Below, piece by piece: positions 19,138 through 28,865 of a stretch of 64,000 nt of DNA. Position 1 is the first letter of the stretch; the number at the start of each line of letters is the position of its first letter. The notes under the pieces were generated by a model, which was not told where the DNA came from, did not search any database, and saw only the letters and a program-made list of their open reading frames with translations. The translations under genes and the position numbers were made by a program. The stretch is taken from NCBI RefSeq assembly GCF_017565645.3, contig NZ_CP086136.1, forward strand, positions 3,641,501 to 3,705,500, read 5' to 3'. This stretch comes from Bradyrhizobium barranii subsp. barranii. Lineage in GTDB: Bacteria; Pseudomonadota; Alphaproteobacteria; Rhizobiales; Xanthobacteraceae.

Positions 19138-21587
19138 CTACCACTTGAACGAAGCCGCGACCTCGTAGCTGCGCGGCGCGCCCAGGATGATCTGGTCGGT
19201 GTAACCCGGATCGCCCCACGCCGCGTAGAGCTTGTTGGTCAGGTTCCTCACGCGAAAGCTGATCCGGGTCTGGTCGACGCCCGGGAAATAGGCTTTTGGA
19301 ATATCGACGAACGCGTATGCGTCGAAGATCGTGTAGGCGTCCATCGTGACCAGATTGTCCTGGAAGTTGAAGCGGTCGCCGACGTGACGGACGAGGCCGC
19401 CGATCTCCACCGGCAGCTTCGTGTCGAAGCGATAGGAGGCGCCGGCGTTGGCGATGAAGTTGGGAACGTTGGGCGGCGTCTTGCCCGAATAGGACTGGAA
19501 GTCGCCATTGCCGTCGACATAGGTGAAGTCGATGAAGCGCGACTGCACGAAGGCGACGTTACCCCACAGTTTCAGGCCCGCGACCGGATTGACCGCGGCG
19601 GCAATCTCGACGCCTTGGAGGCCATCTTGCCGGCGACGTTGAAGAGGATGCCGCTTTCGGGGACGTAGACGTTCTTGCGCTCGATGTCGAAGGCCGAGAA
19701 CGTGGCCTCCGCGCGCTTGTCGGCCGACAGCAGCTTCACGCCGGTCTCGTAGGTCCGCGACGTCGTGAGCAGCAGCGGCGTCGTGGGCCTGAGGATGAAG
19801 ATGTTCGCCACCGTCGGGTCGGCTGCCGTCGCGTACTGGCTGTAAAGCATCACGCCGGGCGCGATGTCCCAGGTGTAGCCGATGCGTCCGGTGACCGGAT
19901 TGAACGTCTTCGAGAAAGGATAGTTGGCTTTCAGGAGGCCATTCTCGTCGAAGCGGGTCCGCGACAGCTCGATATTCTCAAAACGGATGCCGCCGATCAG
20001 CGCGAAGGTCGAGGTCAGCTTGAGCCGGTCCTCGAACGACAGCGAGGCGGTGTCGAGATGGGTGTAGATCTTCTCGTCGCTGCGCGGGCCGTAGAGGCCG
20101 CGGTCCGGATTGAGGAGGTCGACGTAGTCATTGAAGAACAGCGTGTCCTGCGAGACGTTGAACTGGTTGCTGCTCGCCGCCACGGTGGCGACGAAGCGAT
20201 TGTCCATTCCGCCGAGATTGGAATTGACGGTGAGGTCGGTGATGTTGCCGTAGAGTCGCTGTGCGTGATCGAGCGCCAGGCGCTCGCGGTAGATGCTCTG
20301 CGCGCCTGCGAAATTGCCTACGGTCTGGTCAAACGACGAGATCTCGTTGTTGAACCAGTGCCGGTGGGCGTCATAGCCATAGACCTGGCTCTTCAGCGAG
20401 ATGTTGTTGGTGATGTCCCATTGAAAGCCGCTGCGCAGCCAGAGCTCGCCGGCGCCGCTGTGATTGTCGAGCACGTTGTAGTTCGTGGTCAGCGTGCGCG
20501 CGTCGATGGTGACCGGGACCGGCGTGCCGCCGCCGAGGTAATAGTTGCTCCAGAGGCCGGAGACGACGCCATACGTCGGCACGATGCCCGGCGCGTTCGC
20601 CGGCACCAGCGGCGTCCCCCAGTAGAAGCGGTCGTTGTCCTGCCTGTATTCGGTCGCGCCCCAGATCCTCAGGTTCTCGTTGACGCGATAGTTCAGCTGG
20701 CCCGAGACGTTGCTGAGCTTCGAATAGGTGTCGTCGATAAAGCCCTTGTTGTTGAAATGGCTGATGTCGAAGCGGTAGTCGAGGCCGTTGATCAGCGTGC
20801 TGCCGCCCGATCCGTAACCGGCGCGATAGCCGTTGAAGGAATCGTAGGAGGTGAAGGCGTCGTTGACGATTGGTCCGGTGTGCGGCGCCTTGTTCACGTA
20901 GTTGATGGCGCCGCCGGTCGCACCGAGGCCCGCCACCAGCGAGTCCGGTCCCTTGATGATCTCGACCTGCTGGAGGCCAGCCACGTCCATGGGACGGCCG
21001 GTCATGGTCGACGGCCCGATCGGGATGCCGTTGTAGAGCGTGGAGATCTGGTCGCCGGAAAAGCCACGCATCGAGAAGATGGCGGGCGCGCCGGGCGCAT
21101 CGCCGCCGGTGACGCCGACTGCAGCCTTGGCGACGTCGGTCGTGGTCCGGATGCCCAGGTCCTGCATCGTCCGCTGACTGATGACCTCGACGGTCGCCGG
21201 CATCTCGCGCGCCGTGATGCCGAGCCGGGAGCCGACGTCGGTGACGGCTGCCGTGTTGAGCGGCGTCTGCACCGGGCCGCTCGGAGCTTGCGTGGCCGGA
21301 ACGGCGACAGCAGGGGCGCCACGATTGCGTCCCGCGGCGCGCCGGGCCGCGCGCTGCTTCTGAGTGCCCGGGCTGACGGCAGGAGCCTGTCGCGGCGCAG
21401 GCGGCGACACGATCACCGGACCGACCTCCCGGGAGCGGTTGTCCTGCGTCGCGCTTTGCGCGAGCGCCGCGGACGACAAGGACACCGACGAGAGCAGAGT
21501 AATCAGGAAAGCACGCGATAACGCTGGCCTTGCGCCAGCACGGAAATGAAGATTTTGCACGACAACGCTCTGCGGCGACGCAAACAA
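19138..21587 (-). pseudogene. TonB-dependent siderophore/cobalamin-type receptor, frameshifted
   Basis: An outer-membrane TonB-dependent receptor: signal peptide, plug domain (about 115-240, 'VDVGSR'-like start, 'MRGFSGDQISTLYNGIPIG', 'VEIIKGPDSLVAGLG') and beta-barrel. The reading frame breaks near 19612-19615: one G appears missing in 'aaggcgtcgagatt' (coding strand), where adding a G restores '..KGVEIAAAVNP..' and runs into the frame ending at 19138 with the typical terminal 'VAASFKW'. The total of about 815 aa suits the family. A cobalamin riboswitch lies about 110 bp upstream, so the import of a corrinoid or a cobalamin-repressed ligand is likely. Start codon uncertain (TTG 21587 or GTG 21560). 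A sequencing error would make this an intact gene. Confidence 0.8.
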
Positions 21588-21694
21588 ACCGTCACCGCGG
21601 TTGCCTTAGTCATCCACCTTCGCCCCAGGCGGCGGATGCACCGGCTACTTGTCCGACATCAGGGCACCCCGCCCAATGCGTTCGCGCGTGACCA

Positions 21695-21885
21695 TGGCTG
21701 GTAGCAGGTTTCCTGGCTCGCGGGTCATCGCCTTCGACCACCTTCCCAGAGGCCCAAGCGGGGCTCCAGTGGTTCGTTTGGTCGTCGGCTATCCGCCTAC
21801 AGTTGCGGGGGCAGCCCGCGGAATTGCCCACTGAGGTGGACGCACCGCATTCCCTTGAAGAGTCCTTGCGGACACTACCGATCAC
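21695..21885 (-). ncRNA. cobalamin (B12) riboswitch
   Basis: Read on the minus strand it contains the hallmark core: 'gggaatgcggtgc', then 'gctgcccccgcaactgt', and finally the B12 box 'gagccaggaaacctgc' (21704-21719). This order and spacing are diagnostic of the AdoCbl riboswitch. It precedes the TonB-dependent receptor on the same strand by roughly 110 bp and should shut that gene down when cobalamin is plentiful. It occupies the middle of the 21588-22125 gene-free region; the remainder shows no clear signal except presumed promoters for the divergent operons. Confidence 0.92.
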
Positions 21886-22125
21886 GAAACTGGCATCAGG
21901 GGATGAGCGCGTCAACATCCGCGCGGGCTGCTGGACGGGCCGGTCGGTCGATGGTGGCCTTGTGTTGCTGTTTTGCACGATAGTCCGAAGGACCGCGTCG
22001 AAACGTCCAACCCGGCCTCCGGACGAGCCTGGGTAACGAACGCTTGACCACGATCAATGACTGCCTTTGGTGTCCGAATATGCTACTGAGGCCGAGTTCC
22101 GGCCCGACAAGGTAAGTCGATATTG

Positions 22126-22491
22126 ATGCAGTTCGTCCGTACCATCCTGGCAGTCGCCATCGCCATATCCTTGGCGATGCTGCCGGTTGGCGCGTCCGCG
22201 GCGAACCTCGCAATGTCGTCGGATGGCATGCAGACGGCCATGCACATGAGCGGCGACGCCGACATGTCGATGGACGATTGTTGTCCCGACATGAAGGGAA
22301 CAGGCTCCCATAGCGGCGGCTACAAGTGCGGGATGGGTTTCTGCTGCGTCGGTGGGATCATCGCGCTCGGTGATGTCAGGCCCATGGCGTTCGAACGTCT
22401 CGCCGTCATGGCCAGCACGATGGCTATTCCCCCGGATCAGGTCGTTTCCTTCCGCGGCGGCAGTCCTCCTTTCCGACCTCCTCGAATCTGA
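22126..22491 (+). CDS. exported Met/His/Cys-rich small protein
   Basis: 121 aa with an N-terminal signal peptide ending near 'VGASAANLA'. The mature part is rich in Met, His, Asp and Cys: 'MHMSGDADMSMDDCCPDM', then 'YKCGMGFCC'. This composition suits periplasmic Cu(I)/Ag(I) binding. It is the first gene of the copper-efflux cluster (FixH-like, CusB-like, CusA). I do not recognise a named family. The ATG at 22126 is preferred to a TTG three bases upstream. Confidence 0.65.
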   Translation: MQFVRTILAVAIAISLAMLPVGASAANLAMSSDGMQTAMHMSGDADMSMDDCCPDMKGTGSHSGGYKCGMGFCCVGGIIALGDVRPMAFERLAVMASTMAIPPDQVVSFRGGSPPFRPPRI

Positions 22492-22593
22492 TCTCGCAAA
22501 GCCCGAGACGCGAGCGGCGTGCCTGCTCGCGACGACGACTGACGTGCGCGCTTCACGCGCCACGGCGAAAGATCAATTCATGAGGACAGGACA

Positions 22594-22986
22594 ATGCTTT
22601 CCAAGATCAGCACCGCGGCTCTCGCCGCCACCCTTTCGCTTGCCGCTTCCGCCGCGATGGCGGGCGCGGGCGACTACGCCTTCGAGCCCGTCACTCCGCA
22701 GATGAAGAAGGGCGAAGATGTCACGCTCGCCGTTCGCCTGACGAACAAGCAGACCGGCAAGCCGATACCGGATGCGGTCATCTTCAAGACCCGCCTCGAC
22801 ATGGCCCCGGACGGGATGGCCGAGATGGAATCGGCGGTCGCGCCGCTGCCGTCCAGGGAGCCGGGCGTGTACGCCTTCAAGACGGACCTGCCGATGGCTG
22901 GCCGCTACCAGATGACGCTGTCCGTGAAGGTGCAGGGCGAACCGGAGACCGTCACCGGCAAGGTGATCGTCACGGCGATCAAGTGA
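22594..22986 (+). CDS. FixH/YtkA-like periplasmic protein
   Basis: 130 aa: signal peptide (cleavage after 'AAMA'), then a single immunoglobulin-like domain of the FixH/YtkA type, with 'LTNKQTGKPIPDAVI' and 'AGRYQMTLSVKV'. Related domains occur beside copper-transport genes. It contains Met-rich 'MAPDGMAEMESA', which could bind copper. It lies between the Met-rich exported protein and the RND adaptor and is probably cotranscribed. Confidence 0.8.
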   Translation: MLSKISTAALAATLSLAASAAMAGAGDYAFEPVTPQMKKGEDVTLAVRLTNKQTGKPIPDAVIFKTRLDMAPDGMAEMESAVAPLPSREPGVYAFKTDLPMAGRYQMTLSVKVQGEPETVTGKVIVTAIK

Positions 22987-23070
22987 GCGTTCGGGCGCTG
23001 CCCGGCAGCGCCCGACATTCCCCTTTTTCCTTCACACGGACGCGCGCTCTCGGGCGCGCGGATACACGAC

Positions 23071-24504
23071 ATGAAAACGCTGCGTCTCCTGACGGCTCTT
23101 GCGCTTGGCGGCGGCCTGGTCCTGGCCGGCTACTACTCGCATTCGAACGGTGCGGGCTGGCTCGCTGAGGCCGACATAACATCGGCTGCGGCTGCCGCGG
23201 AGCGAACGCCGCTCTACTACCGCGATCCGAGCGGTGCGCCGCTCTGGTCTGCTGGTCCGAAGAAGGACGACCGCGGGCGGGACTATCTGCCGGTCTACGA
23301 CGACGATGGAGCGGCCGTCGCGCCGGCGCTGCCGAAGGCGCAGGCGGCTTCGCCGCGAAAAATCCTCTACTACCGCAATCCCATGGGACTGCCCGATACG
23401 TCGCCCGTCCCAAAGAAGGATCCGATGGGGATGGACTATGTCGCCGTTTACGAAGGCGACGATGCCGACGACGGCACGGTGAAGCTGTCGCCCGGCAAGA
23501 TCCAGCGCGCGGGCGTGAAGTCCGAGCCCGTCGCGCGGCGCTCGATCCGGGTCTCGGTGAAGGCGCCCGGCACGATCCAGCTCGATGAACGCCGCGTGTC
23601 GGTGATCGCGATGCGCGCCGAAAGCTTCGTGCAGAAGGTCGCCGACGTGACCACTGGCACGCGCGTGAAGGCCGGCCAGCCGCTGATGGAAATCTACAGT
23701 TCGGCGGTGGCGTCCGCGGCGGCGGAATATCTCGCGACGATCACCTCCAAGACGGTCGGCGGTGTCGAGATGTACGGCCGCGGCTCGCGACAGCGGCTGG
23801 TCAATCTCGACGTTCCCGAGTCCGTCATTGCGGAGATGGACAAGACGCACACCGCGCCCGTCGCCATACGCTGGTCTGCACCGCGCGACGGGGTCGTGCT
23901 CGAACGCAATGCGATCGAAGGGATGCGGGCCAATCCCGGCGACGTTCTGTTCCGGATCGCGGACACCTCGGTGGTCTGGGCGCTGGTCGACGTGGCCGAG
24001 CGCGATCTCGGCAACATCGCGGTGGGGCAGTCAGTCGCGGTGCGCGCGCGCAGTTTCGCCGGCCGGACCTTCACCGGGACAATCGCCGTCGTCTATCCGC
24101 AGGTGAACCGCGACACGCGCACCGTTCGCATCAGGATCGAGCTCGCCAATCCGGACGCGGTGCTGCTGCCCGACATGTACGTCGATGCCGACATCGACAC
24201 GGCCGATGCCGCGCCCGTCCTGGCGATACAGGACAGCGCGGTGCTCGACACCGGCAGCCGGCAGGCCGTGCTCGTCGACAAGGGGGAAGGGCGTTTCGAG
24301 CCGCGGGAAGTCAAGCTCGGCCGTCGCGGCGGCGGCTATGTCGAGGTGCGCCAGGGTCTCGCGGACGGCGAGGCGGTGGTGACCTCCGCCAACTTCCTTA
24401 TCGATGCGGAAAGCAACCTGAAGGCGGCGCTGAAGGGGTTTGGCGAGGCGGCATCCCAGGCCACCGACGCCGGCCCTGGCAATGCAACGGGAGATCACAA
24501 ATGA
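23071..24504 (+). CDS. cusB: RND efflux periplasmic adaptor, CusB-like
   Basis: 477 aa membrane-fusion protein linking CusA to an outer-membrane channel. After one N-terminal hydrophobic segment it has two heavy-metal-binding (HMBD) repeats: residues 49-78 ('YYRDPSGAPLW') and 100-128 ('YYRNPMGLPDTSPVPKKDPM'). Only the second retains the methionines of the usual motif. Lipoyl-like and beta-barrel domains follow (about 170-430). The stop overlaps the cusA start as ATGA, so translation is coupled. No outer-membrane partner (CusC) is encoded here. Confidence 0.9.
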   Translation: MKTLRLLTALALGGGLVLAGYYSHSNGAGWLAEADITSAAAAAERTPLYYRDPSGAPLWSAGPKKDDRGRDYLPVYDDDGAAVAPALPKAQAASPRKILYYRNPMGLPDTSPVPKKDPMGMDYVAVYEGDDADDGTVKLSPGKIQRAGVKSEPVARRSIRVSVKAPGTIQLDERRVSVIAMRAESFVQKVADVTTGTRVKAGQPLMEIYSSAVASAAAEYLATITSKTVGGVEMYGRGSRQRLVNLDVPESVIAEMDKTHTAPVAIRWSAPRDGVVLERNAIEGMRANPGDVLFRIADTSVVWALVDVAERDLGNIAVGQSVAVRARSFAGRTFTGTIAVVYPQVNRDTRTVRIRIELANPDAVLLPDMYVDADIDTADAAPVLAIQDSAVLDTGSRQAVLVDKGEGRFEPREVKLGRRGGGYVEVRQGLADGEAVVTSANFLIDAESNLKAALKGFGEAASQATDAGPGNATGDHK

Positions 24505-27500
24505 TCGCCCGCATCATCGCCTGGTCGGCGCGCAATCTGCTGCTCGTGCTGTTCGGGACCGGCTTCGCGGCTGCCGCCGGCCTCTATGCCCTGGTTCACC
24601 TTCCGCTGGATGCGATCCCGGACCTCTCGGATACGCAGGTCATCGTCTACACCGAGTATCCCGGCCAGGCGCCGCAGGTGATCGAGGATCAGGTCACCTA
24701 TCCGCTGACGACGGCGATGCTCACCGTGCCGAAATCGAAGGTCGTACGCGGCTTCTCGTTCTTTGGCGTCTCCTTCGTCTATGTGATCTTCGAGGACGGC
24801 ACCGACATCTATTGGGCGCGGTCGCGCGTCATGGAATTCCTGAACGGCGCGGCGTCCAGGCTTCCCGCCGGCGTGACCCCGACCATCGGGCCCGACGCCA
24901 CCGGTGTCGGCTGGGTCTACCAATACGCCGTCGTATCGAAGGAATTGAACCTTGCGGACACGCGCACGATCCAGGACTGGAATCTGAAGTTCGCGCTGGC
25001 CAAGGCCGAAGGCGTCGCCGAGGTCGCCAGCGTCGGCGGCTTCGTCAAGCAGTACAACGTGGTCCTCGACCCGCAGCGGATGCGCGACCGCGGCATCAGC
25101 ATGCAAAAAATACGCGAGGCGATCCGCGCCAGCAACGCCGACGTCGGCGGCCGCACCGTCGAGCTCTCCGAGTTCGAATACGTCATCCGCGGCAAGGGCT
25201 ATATCAAGAGCATCAACGATCTCGGCAACATCGTGCTGAAGACGAGCAACGGCACGCCGGTGCTGTTGCGGGACGTCGCCAACGTCGAGCTCGGGCCCGA
25301 CGAGCGGCGCGGCATCGCCGAATTGAATGGCGAGGGCGAGGTTGCGAGCGGCATCGTGCTGCAGCGGTTCGGCGTCAACGCCCTAGACGTCATCGAAAAC
25401 GTCAAGAAGCGCTTCAGGGAGATCGCGAGCAGCCTCCCGAAATCGGTCGAGATCGTACCGGTCTACGACCGCTCGAACCTGATCTATGCGGCCATCGATA
25501 CCCTCAAGCATACCCTGTTCGAGGAGAGCATCGTCGTCGGGCTCGTCTGCATCGTGTTCCTGCTGCATGTCCGCAGCGCACTCGTCGCGATCCTGATGTT
25601 GCCGGTCGGCGTGTTGATGGCGTTTGGCGCCATGAAGCTGCTCGGGCTAGGATCGAACATCATGAGCCTCGGCGGCATCGCGATTGCGATCGGCGCCATG
25701 GTGGACGCCGCCATCGTCATGATCGAGAACGCACACAAGCACCTCGAACGGGCGAGGCCCGAACAGTCGCGCGTGCAGGTTCTGATCGACGCGGCATCCG
25801 AGGTCGGCCCCGCGCTCTTCTTCAGCCTGTTGATCATCACCGTGTCGTTCATGCCGATCTTCACGCTGGAATCGCAGGAGGGCCGATTGTTCAGCCCGCT
25901 GGCGTTCACGAAGACCTTCTCGATGGCCGCCGCGGCGTTGCTGTCCGTCACCCTGGTGCCGGCGCTGATGGTGATCTTCGTCCGCGGCCGGATCGTCCCG
26001 GAGAGCAGGAACGTCATCAATCGCGTCCTGATCTGGGTCTACCGTCCCGTGATCAAGGGGGTTCTGCGCGCCAAGACGCTGGTCATCCTGGCTTCGCTCG
26101 TCGTGCTTGCGGTGACGATCTGGCCGGCGCGCCAGCTCGGCACCGAGTTCATGCCGGCGCTGAACGAGGGAACGCTGCTCTACATGCCAACGACGCTACC
26201 CGGCATTTCGGTCACCAAGGCGGCCGAGCTGATGCAGATGCAGGACCGCATCATCAAGTCGTTCCCGGAGGTCGCTTCGGTCTACGGCAAGGCGGGGCGA
26301 GCAGCCACTGCGACCGATCCCGCCCCGACCGAGATGTTTGAGACGATCGTCAACCTGAAGCCGAAGGAGCAGTGGCGTTCCGGCGTTACCGTCGACAGTC
26401 TCATCGCCGAGATGGACAAGGCGTTGCAGTTTCCGGGCGTCTCCAACGCCTGGACCATGCCGATCAAGGCGCGCATCGACATGCTCTCGACCGGAATCCG
26501 CACGCCGGTTGGCGTCAAGGTCATGGGCACGGACCTCGCCGAGATCGACCGGCTCGCGAAGCAGATCGAACGCGTCATCAAGACCGTGCCCGGCACGTCG
26601 TCGGCCTACGCCGAGCGCGGTATCGGCGGCTATTATCTCGAGATCGTTCCCGACCGTGAGGCGCTCGCCCGTTACGGCATCCTGATCCAGGACGTCCAGG
26701 ACACCATCGCGGCCGCGCTCGGCGGTCAGACGGTCACGACGACCGTGGAGGGACGGCAGCGGTTCACCGTGAACATGCGCTATCCGCGCGACCTTCGTGA
26801 CAACCCCAAGGCCATCGCCAGCGACATCCTGGTGCCGATGCCGTCGGGGGGCGCCGTGCCGCTCGGCGAGGTGGCGAAGGTCGAACCCGCGCGCGGGCCG
26901 ACGTCGATCCGGACGGAGAACGGCCAGCTTGCGACCTACATCTATGTCGACATCCGGGATCGCGACATCGGAAGCTACGTCGCCGACGCGCAACGCGCCG
27001 TGACGGAGAGCATCCGGTTTCCCGCCGGCACCTACGTCGTGTGGAGCGGCCAGTACGAATATCTGCAGCGCGCCGCGGCCCGTCTGAAGATCGTCGTGCC
27101 CGTGACGCTCACGATCATCTTCCTGCTGCTGTACCTGAACTTCCGGGCGATGACCGAGACCCTGATCGTGATGCTGTCGCTGCCGTTTGCGCTGGTCGGC
27201 GGCATCTGGATGATGTGGTGGCTCGGCTTCAACCTGTCCGTTGCCGTCGCGGTCGGCTTCATCGCGCTCGCAGGCGTCGCCGCCGAGACGGGTGTCGTCA
27301 TGCTGATCTACCTTGACCACGCACTGGCCGAGGTCAAGGCTAGGTGCAGCGCCGAGGGAAGGCCACTGACGCGCCGGGATCTCCACGACGCCATCATGGT
27401 GGGCGCGGTCGAGCGCGTGCGGCCCAAGATGATGACGGTGGTTGCCATCATGGCCGGTCTGCTGCCGATCATGTGGAGCACCGGGGCCGGATCGGAGATC

Positions 27501-27671
27501 ATGCAGCGCATTGCGGTGCCGATGATCGGCGGCATGACGTCATCGACACTGCTGACGCTCGTCGTGATCCCCGCAATTTTCGGCTTGGTGAAGGGGCGGG
27601 GGCTTCCGCCGGGCGAACGATCGGCTCCTGCCGAAGAATGGACCGAGCGCACGTCGCAAGCCGCCGAATAG
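24501..27671 (+). CDS. cusA: CusA family Cu(I)/Ag(I) RND efflux pump
   Basis: 1056 aa, full length heavy-metal RND (HME) pump with 12 membrane helices and two large periplasmic loops. 'EGTLLYMPTTLPGIS' and 'MPIKARIDMLSTGIRTPVG' are signatures of the monovalent Cu/Ag subfamily, and methionines along the periplasmic funnel fit CusA rather than CzcA. It exports Cu(I)/Ag(I) from periplasm or cytoplasm using proton motive force. It closes the operon; a 9-bp hairpin stem follows 10 bp after the stop. Confidence 0.92.
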   Translation: MIARIIAWSARNLLLVLFGTGFAAAAGLYALVHLPLDAIPDLSDTQVIVYTEYPGQAPQVIEDQVTYPLTTAMLTVPKSKVVRGFSFFGVSFVYVIFEDGTDIYWARSRVMEFLNGAASRLPAGVTPTIGPDATGVGWVYQYAVVSKELNLADTRTIQDWNLKFALAKAEGVAEVASVGGFVKQYNVVLDPQRMRDRGISMQKIREAIRASNADVGGRTVELSEFEYVIRGKGYIKSINDLGNIVLKTSNGTPVLLRDVANVELGPDERRGIAELNGEGEVASGIVLQRFGVNALDVIENVKKRFREIASSLPKSVEIVPVYDRSNLIYAAIDTLKHTLFEESIVVGLVCIVFLLHVRSALVAILMLPVGVLMAFGAMKLLGLGSNIMSLGGIAIAIGAMVDAAIVMIENAHKHLERARPEQSRVQVLIDAASEVGPALFFSLLIITVSFMPIFTLESQEGRLFSPLAFTKTFSMAAAALLSVTLVPALMVIFVRGRIVPESRNVINRVLIWVYRPVIKGVLRAKTLVILASLVVLAVTIWPARQLGTEFMPALNEGTLLYMPTTLPGISVTKAAELMQMQDRIIKSFPEVASVYGKAGRAATATDPAPTEMFETIVNLKPKEQWRSGVTVDSLIAEMDKALQFPGVSNAWTMPIKARIDMLSTGIRTPVGVKVMGTDLAEIDRLAKQIERVIKTVPGTSSAYAERGIGGYYLEIVPDREALARYGILIQDVQDTIAAALGGQTVTTTVEGRQRFTVNMRYPRDLRDNPKAIASDILVPMPSGGAVPLGEVAKVEPARGPTSIRTENGQLATYIYVDIRDRDIGSYVADAQRAVTESIRFPAGTYVVWSGQYEYLQRAAARLKIVVPVTLTIIFLLLYLNFRAMTETLIVMLSLPFALVGGIWMMWWLGFNLSVAVAVGFIALAGVAAETGVVMLIYLDHALAEVKARCSAEGRPLTRRDLHDAIMVGAVERVRPKMMTVVAIMAGLLPIMWSTGAGSEIMQRIAVPMIGGMTSSTLLTLVVIPAIFGLVKGRGLPPGERSAPAEEWTERTSQAAE

Positions 27672-27680
27672 GCTGGGCAG

Positions 27681-27706
27681 CGGAGGTCTTCACGGCGACC
27701 TCCGCT
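27681..27706 (+). terminator. hairpin after cusA, possible terminator
   Basis: Perfect 9-bp stem gcggaggtc / gacctccgc with an 8-nt loop, just past the cusA stop. It lacks an immediate T-run, so Rho-independent termination is uncertain. Confidence 0.4.
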
Positions 27707-27747
27707 CCGACCTGAAAAAAACCGCCGCGGATTCCGACCGAGGAGCG

Positions 27748-28167
27748 TTAGGGGCGGTGAGTTGCCTGGCGCGCTTCGACCACCTCGCCATCTTCCTTCG
27801 TGAACCGGCCGACCGGATTGTCGAGGAGATCGACGACGGCTTCGGAAGGGCGGCACAAGCGCGTGCCCTTCGAGGTCACGACGATCGGGCGGTTGATGAG
27901 AATGGGATGCGCGAGCATCTGATCGATCAACTGGTCGTCGGTCCATTTGGGGTCGGCGAGGCCGAGCTCCTTGTACGGCGTGCCCTTCTCGCGCAGCAAT
28001 TCGCGAACCGGAATGCCAATCGCTGCAATCAGCTGCTTGAGCGTCTCGCGCGACGGCGGGGTCTTGAGATATTCGATGACAGTGGGCTCCGCGCCGCTCT
28101 GCCGGATCATCGCCAGCGTGTTCCGCGAGGTGCCGCAATCGGGGTTGTGGTAGATCGTCACGCTCAT
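27748..28167 (-). CDS. arsC: arsenate reductase, glutaredoxin-coupled (ArsC)
   Basis: 139 aa, the size of plasmid R773-type ArsC. The catalytic cysteine is Cys11 in 'HNPDCGTSRNTL', followed by the family's 'RPIVVTSKG'. It reduces As(V) to As(III) with glutathione/glutaredoxin. It is last in the operon ArsR, arsC remnant, aquaporin, ArsC; start overlaps the aquaporin stop as ATGA. With a second, LMW-phosphatase-type arsC deleted upstream, this may be the operon's only working reductase. Confidence 0.92.
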   Translation of the reverse strand: MSVTIYHNPDCGTSRNTLAMIRQSGAEPTVIEYLKTPPSRETLKQLIAAIGIPVRELLREKGTPYKELGLADPKWTDDQLIDQMLAHPILINRPIVVTSKGTRLCRPSEAVVDLLDNPVGRFTKEDGEVVEARQATHRP

Positions 28168-28865
28168 CGGGTCGTCTCCGCAATTTGTACGGGGCCGCGG
28201 GCCCCGGAGTGCCCGAGCAGCCAGTTCATCAACAGCATGCCGGCGAATGCTCCGCAGAGCTCCGCAAGAATGAATCCGGGCAGGTCGGTCGGACGAATGC
28301 CCGAGAACGTGTTTGTCAGCGACCGCGCGATGGCCACCGCCGGATTTGCAAACGACGTGGAGGCCGTGAACCAATAGGCTGCCGTGATGTAAAGGCCCAC
28401 CAGCCAGGGAACCGCCGTCCGCTGAAATCGGATGCCGGCGAGGATCGTCGCGACCAGACCGAAGGCGGCGACCGCTTCGGCGAACCATTGCGGCCCTCCC
28501 GTTCGAACCTTCGTCGAGAAATCGAGCAGGGGAAGTCCGAACATCAGATGCGCGGCCATCGTTCCCGCGATGCCGCCGGCGATCTGCGCGATCACGTAGA
28601 GCACGGCTTCGTTGACCGGAAGCTCGCGCTTGCCGGTGAAGACGAGGGTCACCGCGGGATTGAAATGCGCGCCGGAGATCGGACCGAGCACGGTGATCAG
28701 GACAACCAGAATGGCTCCGGTCGGCAGGGTATTGCACAGAAGCGCAAGCGCCACGTCCTTGGTCAGCGTCTCGGCCATGATGCCGGAGCCGACGACGGTG
28801 GCGACGAGAAGCCCGGTGCCGAGCGCCTCGGCCGCGAGGCGCCGTGGAAGATCGAAATTGTCCAT
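28164..28865 (-). CDS. aqpS: aquaporin/AqpS-type MIP channel
   Basis: 233 aa with six membrane helices and two NPA boxes: 'HFNPAVTL' (69-71) and 'FANPAVAI' (174-176). In Sinorhizobium-type ars operons AqpS replaces the ArsB pump: arsenite made by ArsC leaves through the channel down its gradient. The neighbours here (ArsR and ArsC, with overlapping stops and starts on both sides) match that arrangement. Confidence 0.9.
   Translation of the reverse strand: MDNFDLPRRLAAEALGTGLLVATVVGSGIMAETLTKDVALALLCNTLPTGAILVVLITVLGPISGAHFNPAVTLVFTGKRELPVNEAVLYVIAQIAGGIAGTMAAHLMFGLPLLDFSTKVRTGGPQWFAEAVAAFGLVATILAGIRFQRTAVPWLVGLYITAAYWFTASTSFANPAVAIARSLTNTFSGIRPTDLPGFILAELCGAFAGMLLMNWLLGHSGARGPVQIAETTR

Noticed and set aside
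20058..21521. + strand frame opposite the TonB-dependent receptor
   Set aside because: Antisense shadow with repetitive Val/Asp/Arg composition.
24440..26341. Arg-rich + strand frame overlapping cusA in another frame
   Set aside because: Out-of-frame shadow of cusA; composition is Arg/Ala/His noise.
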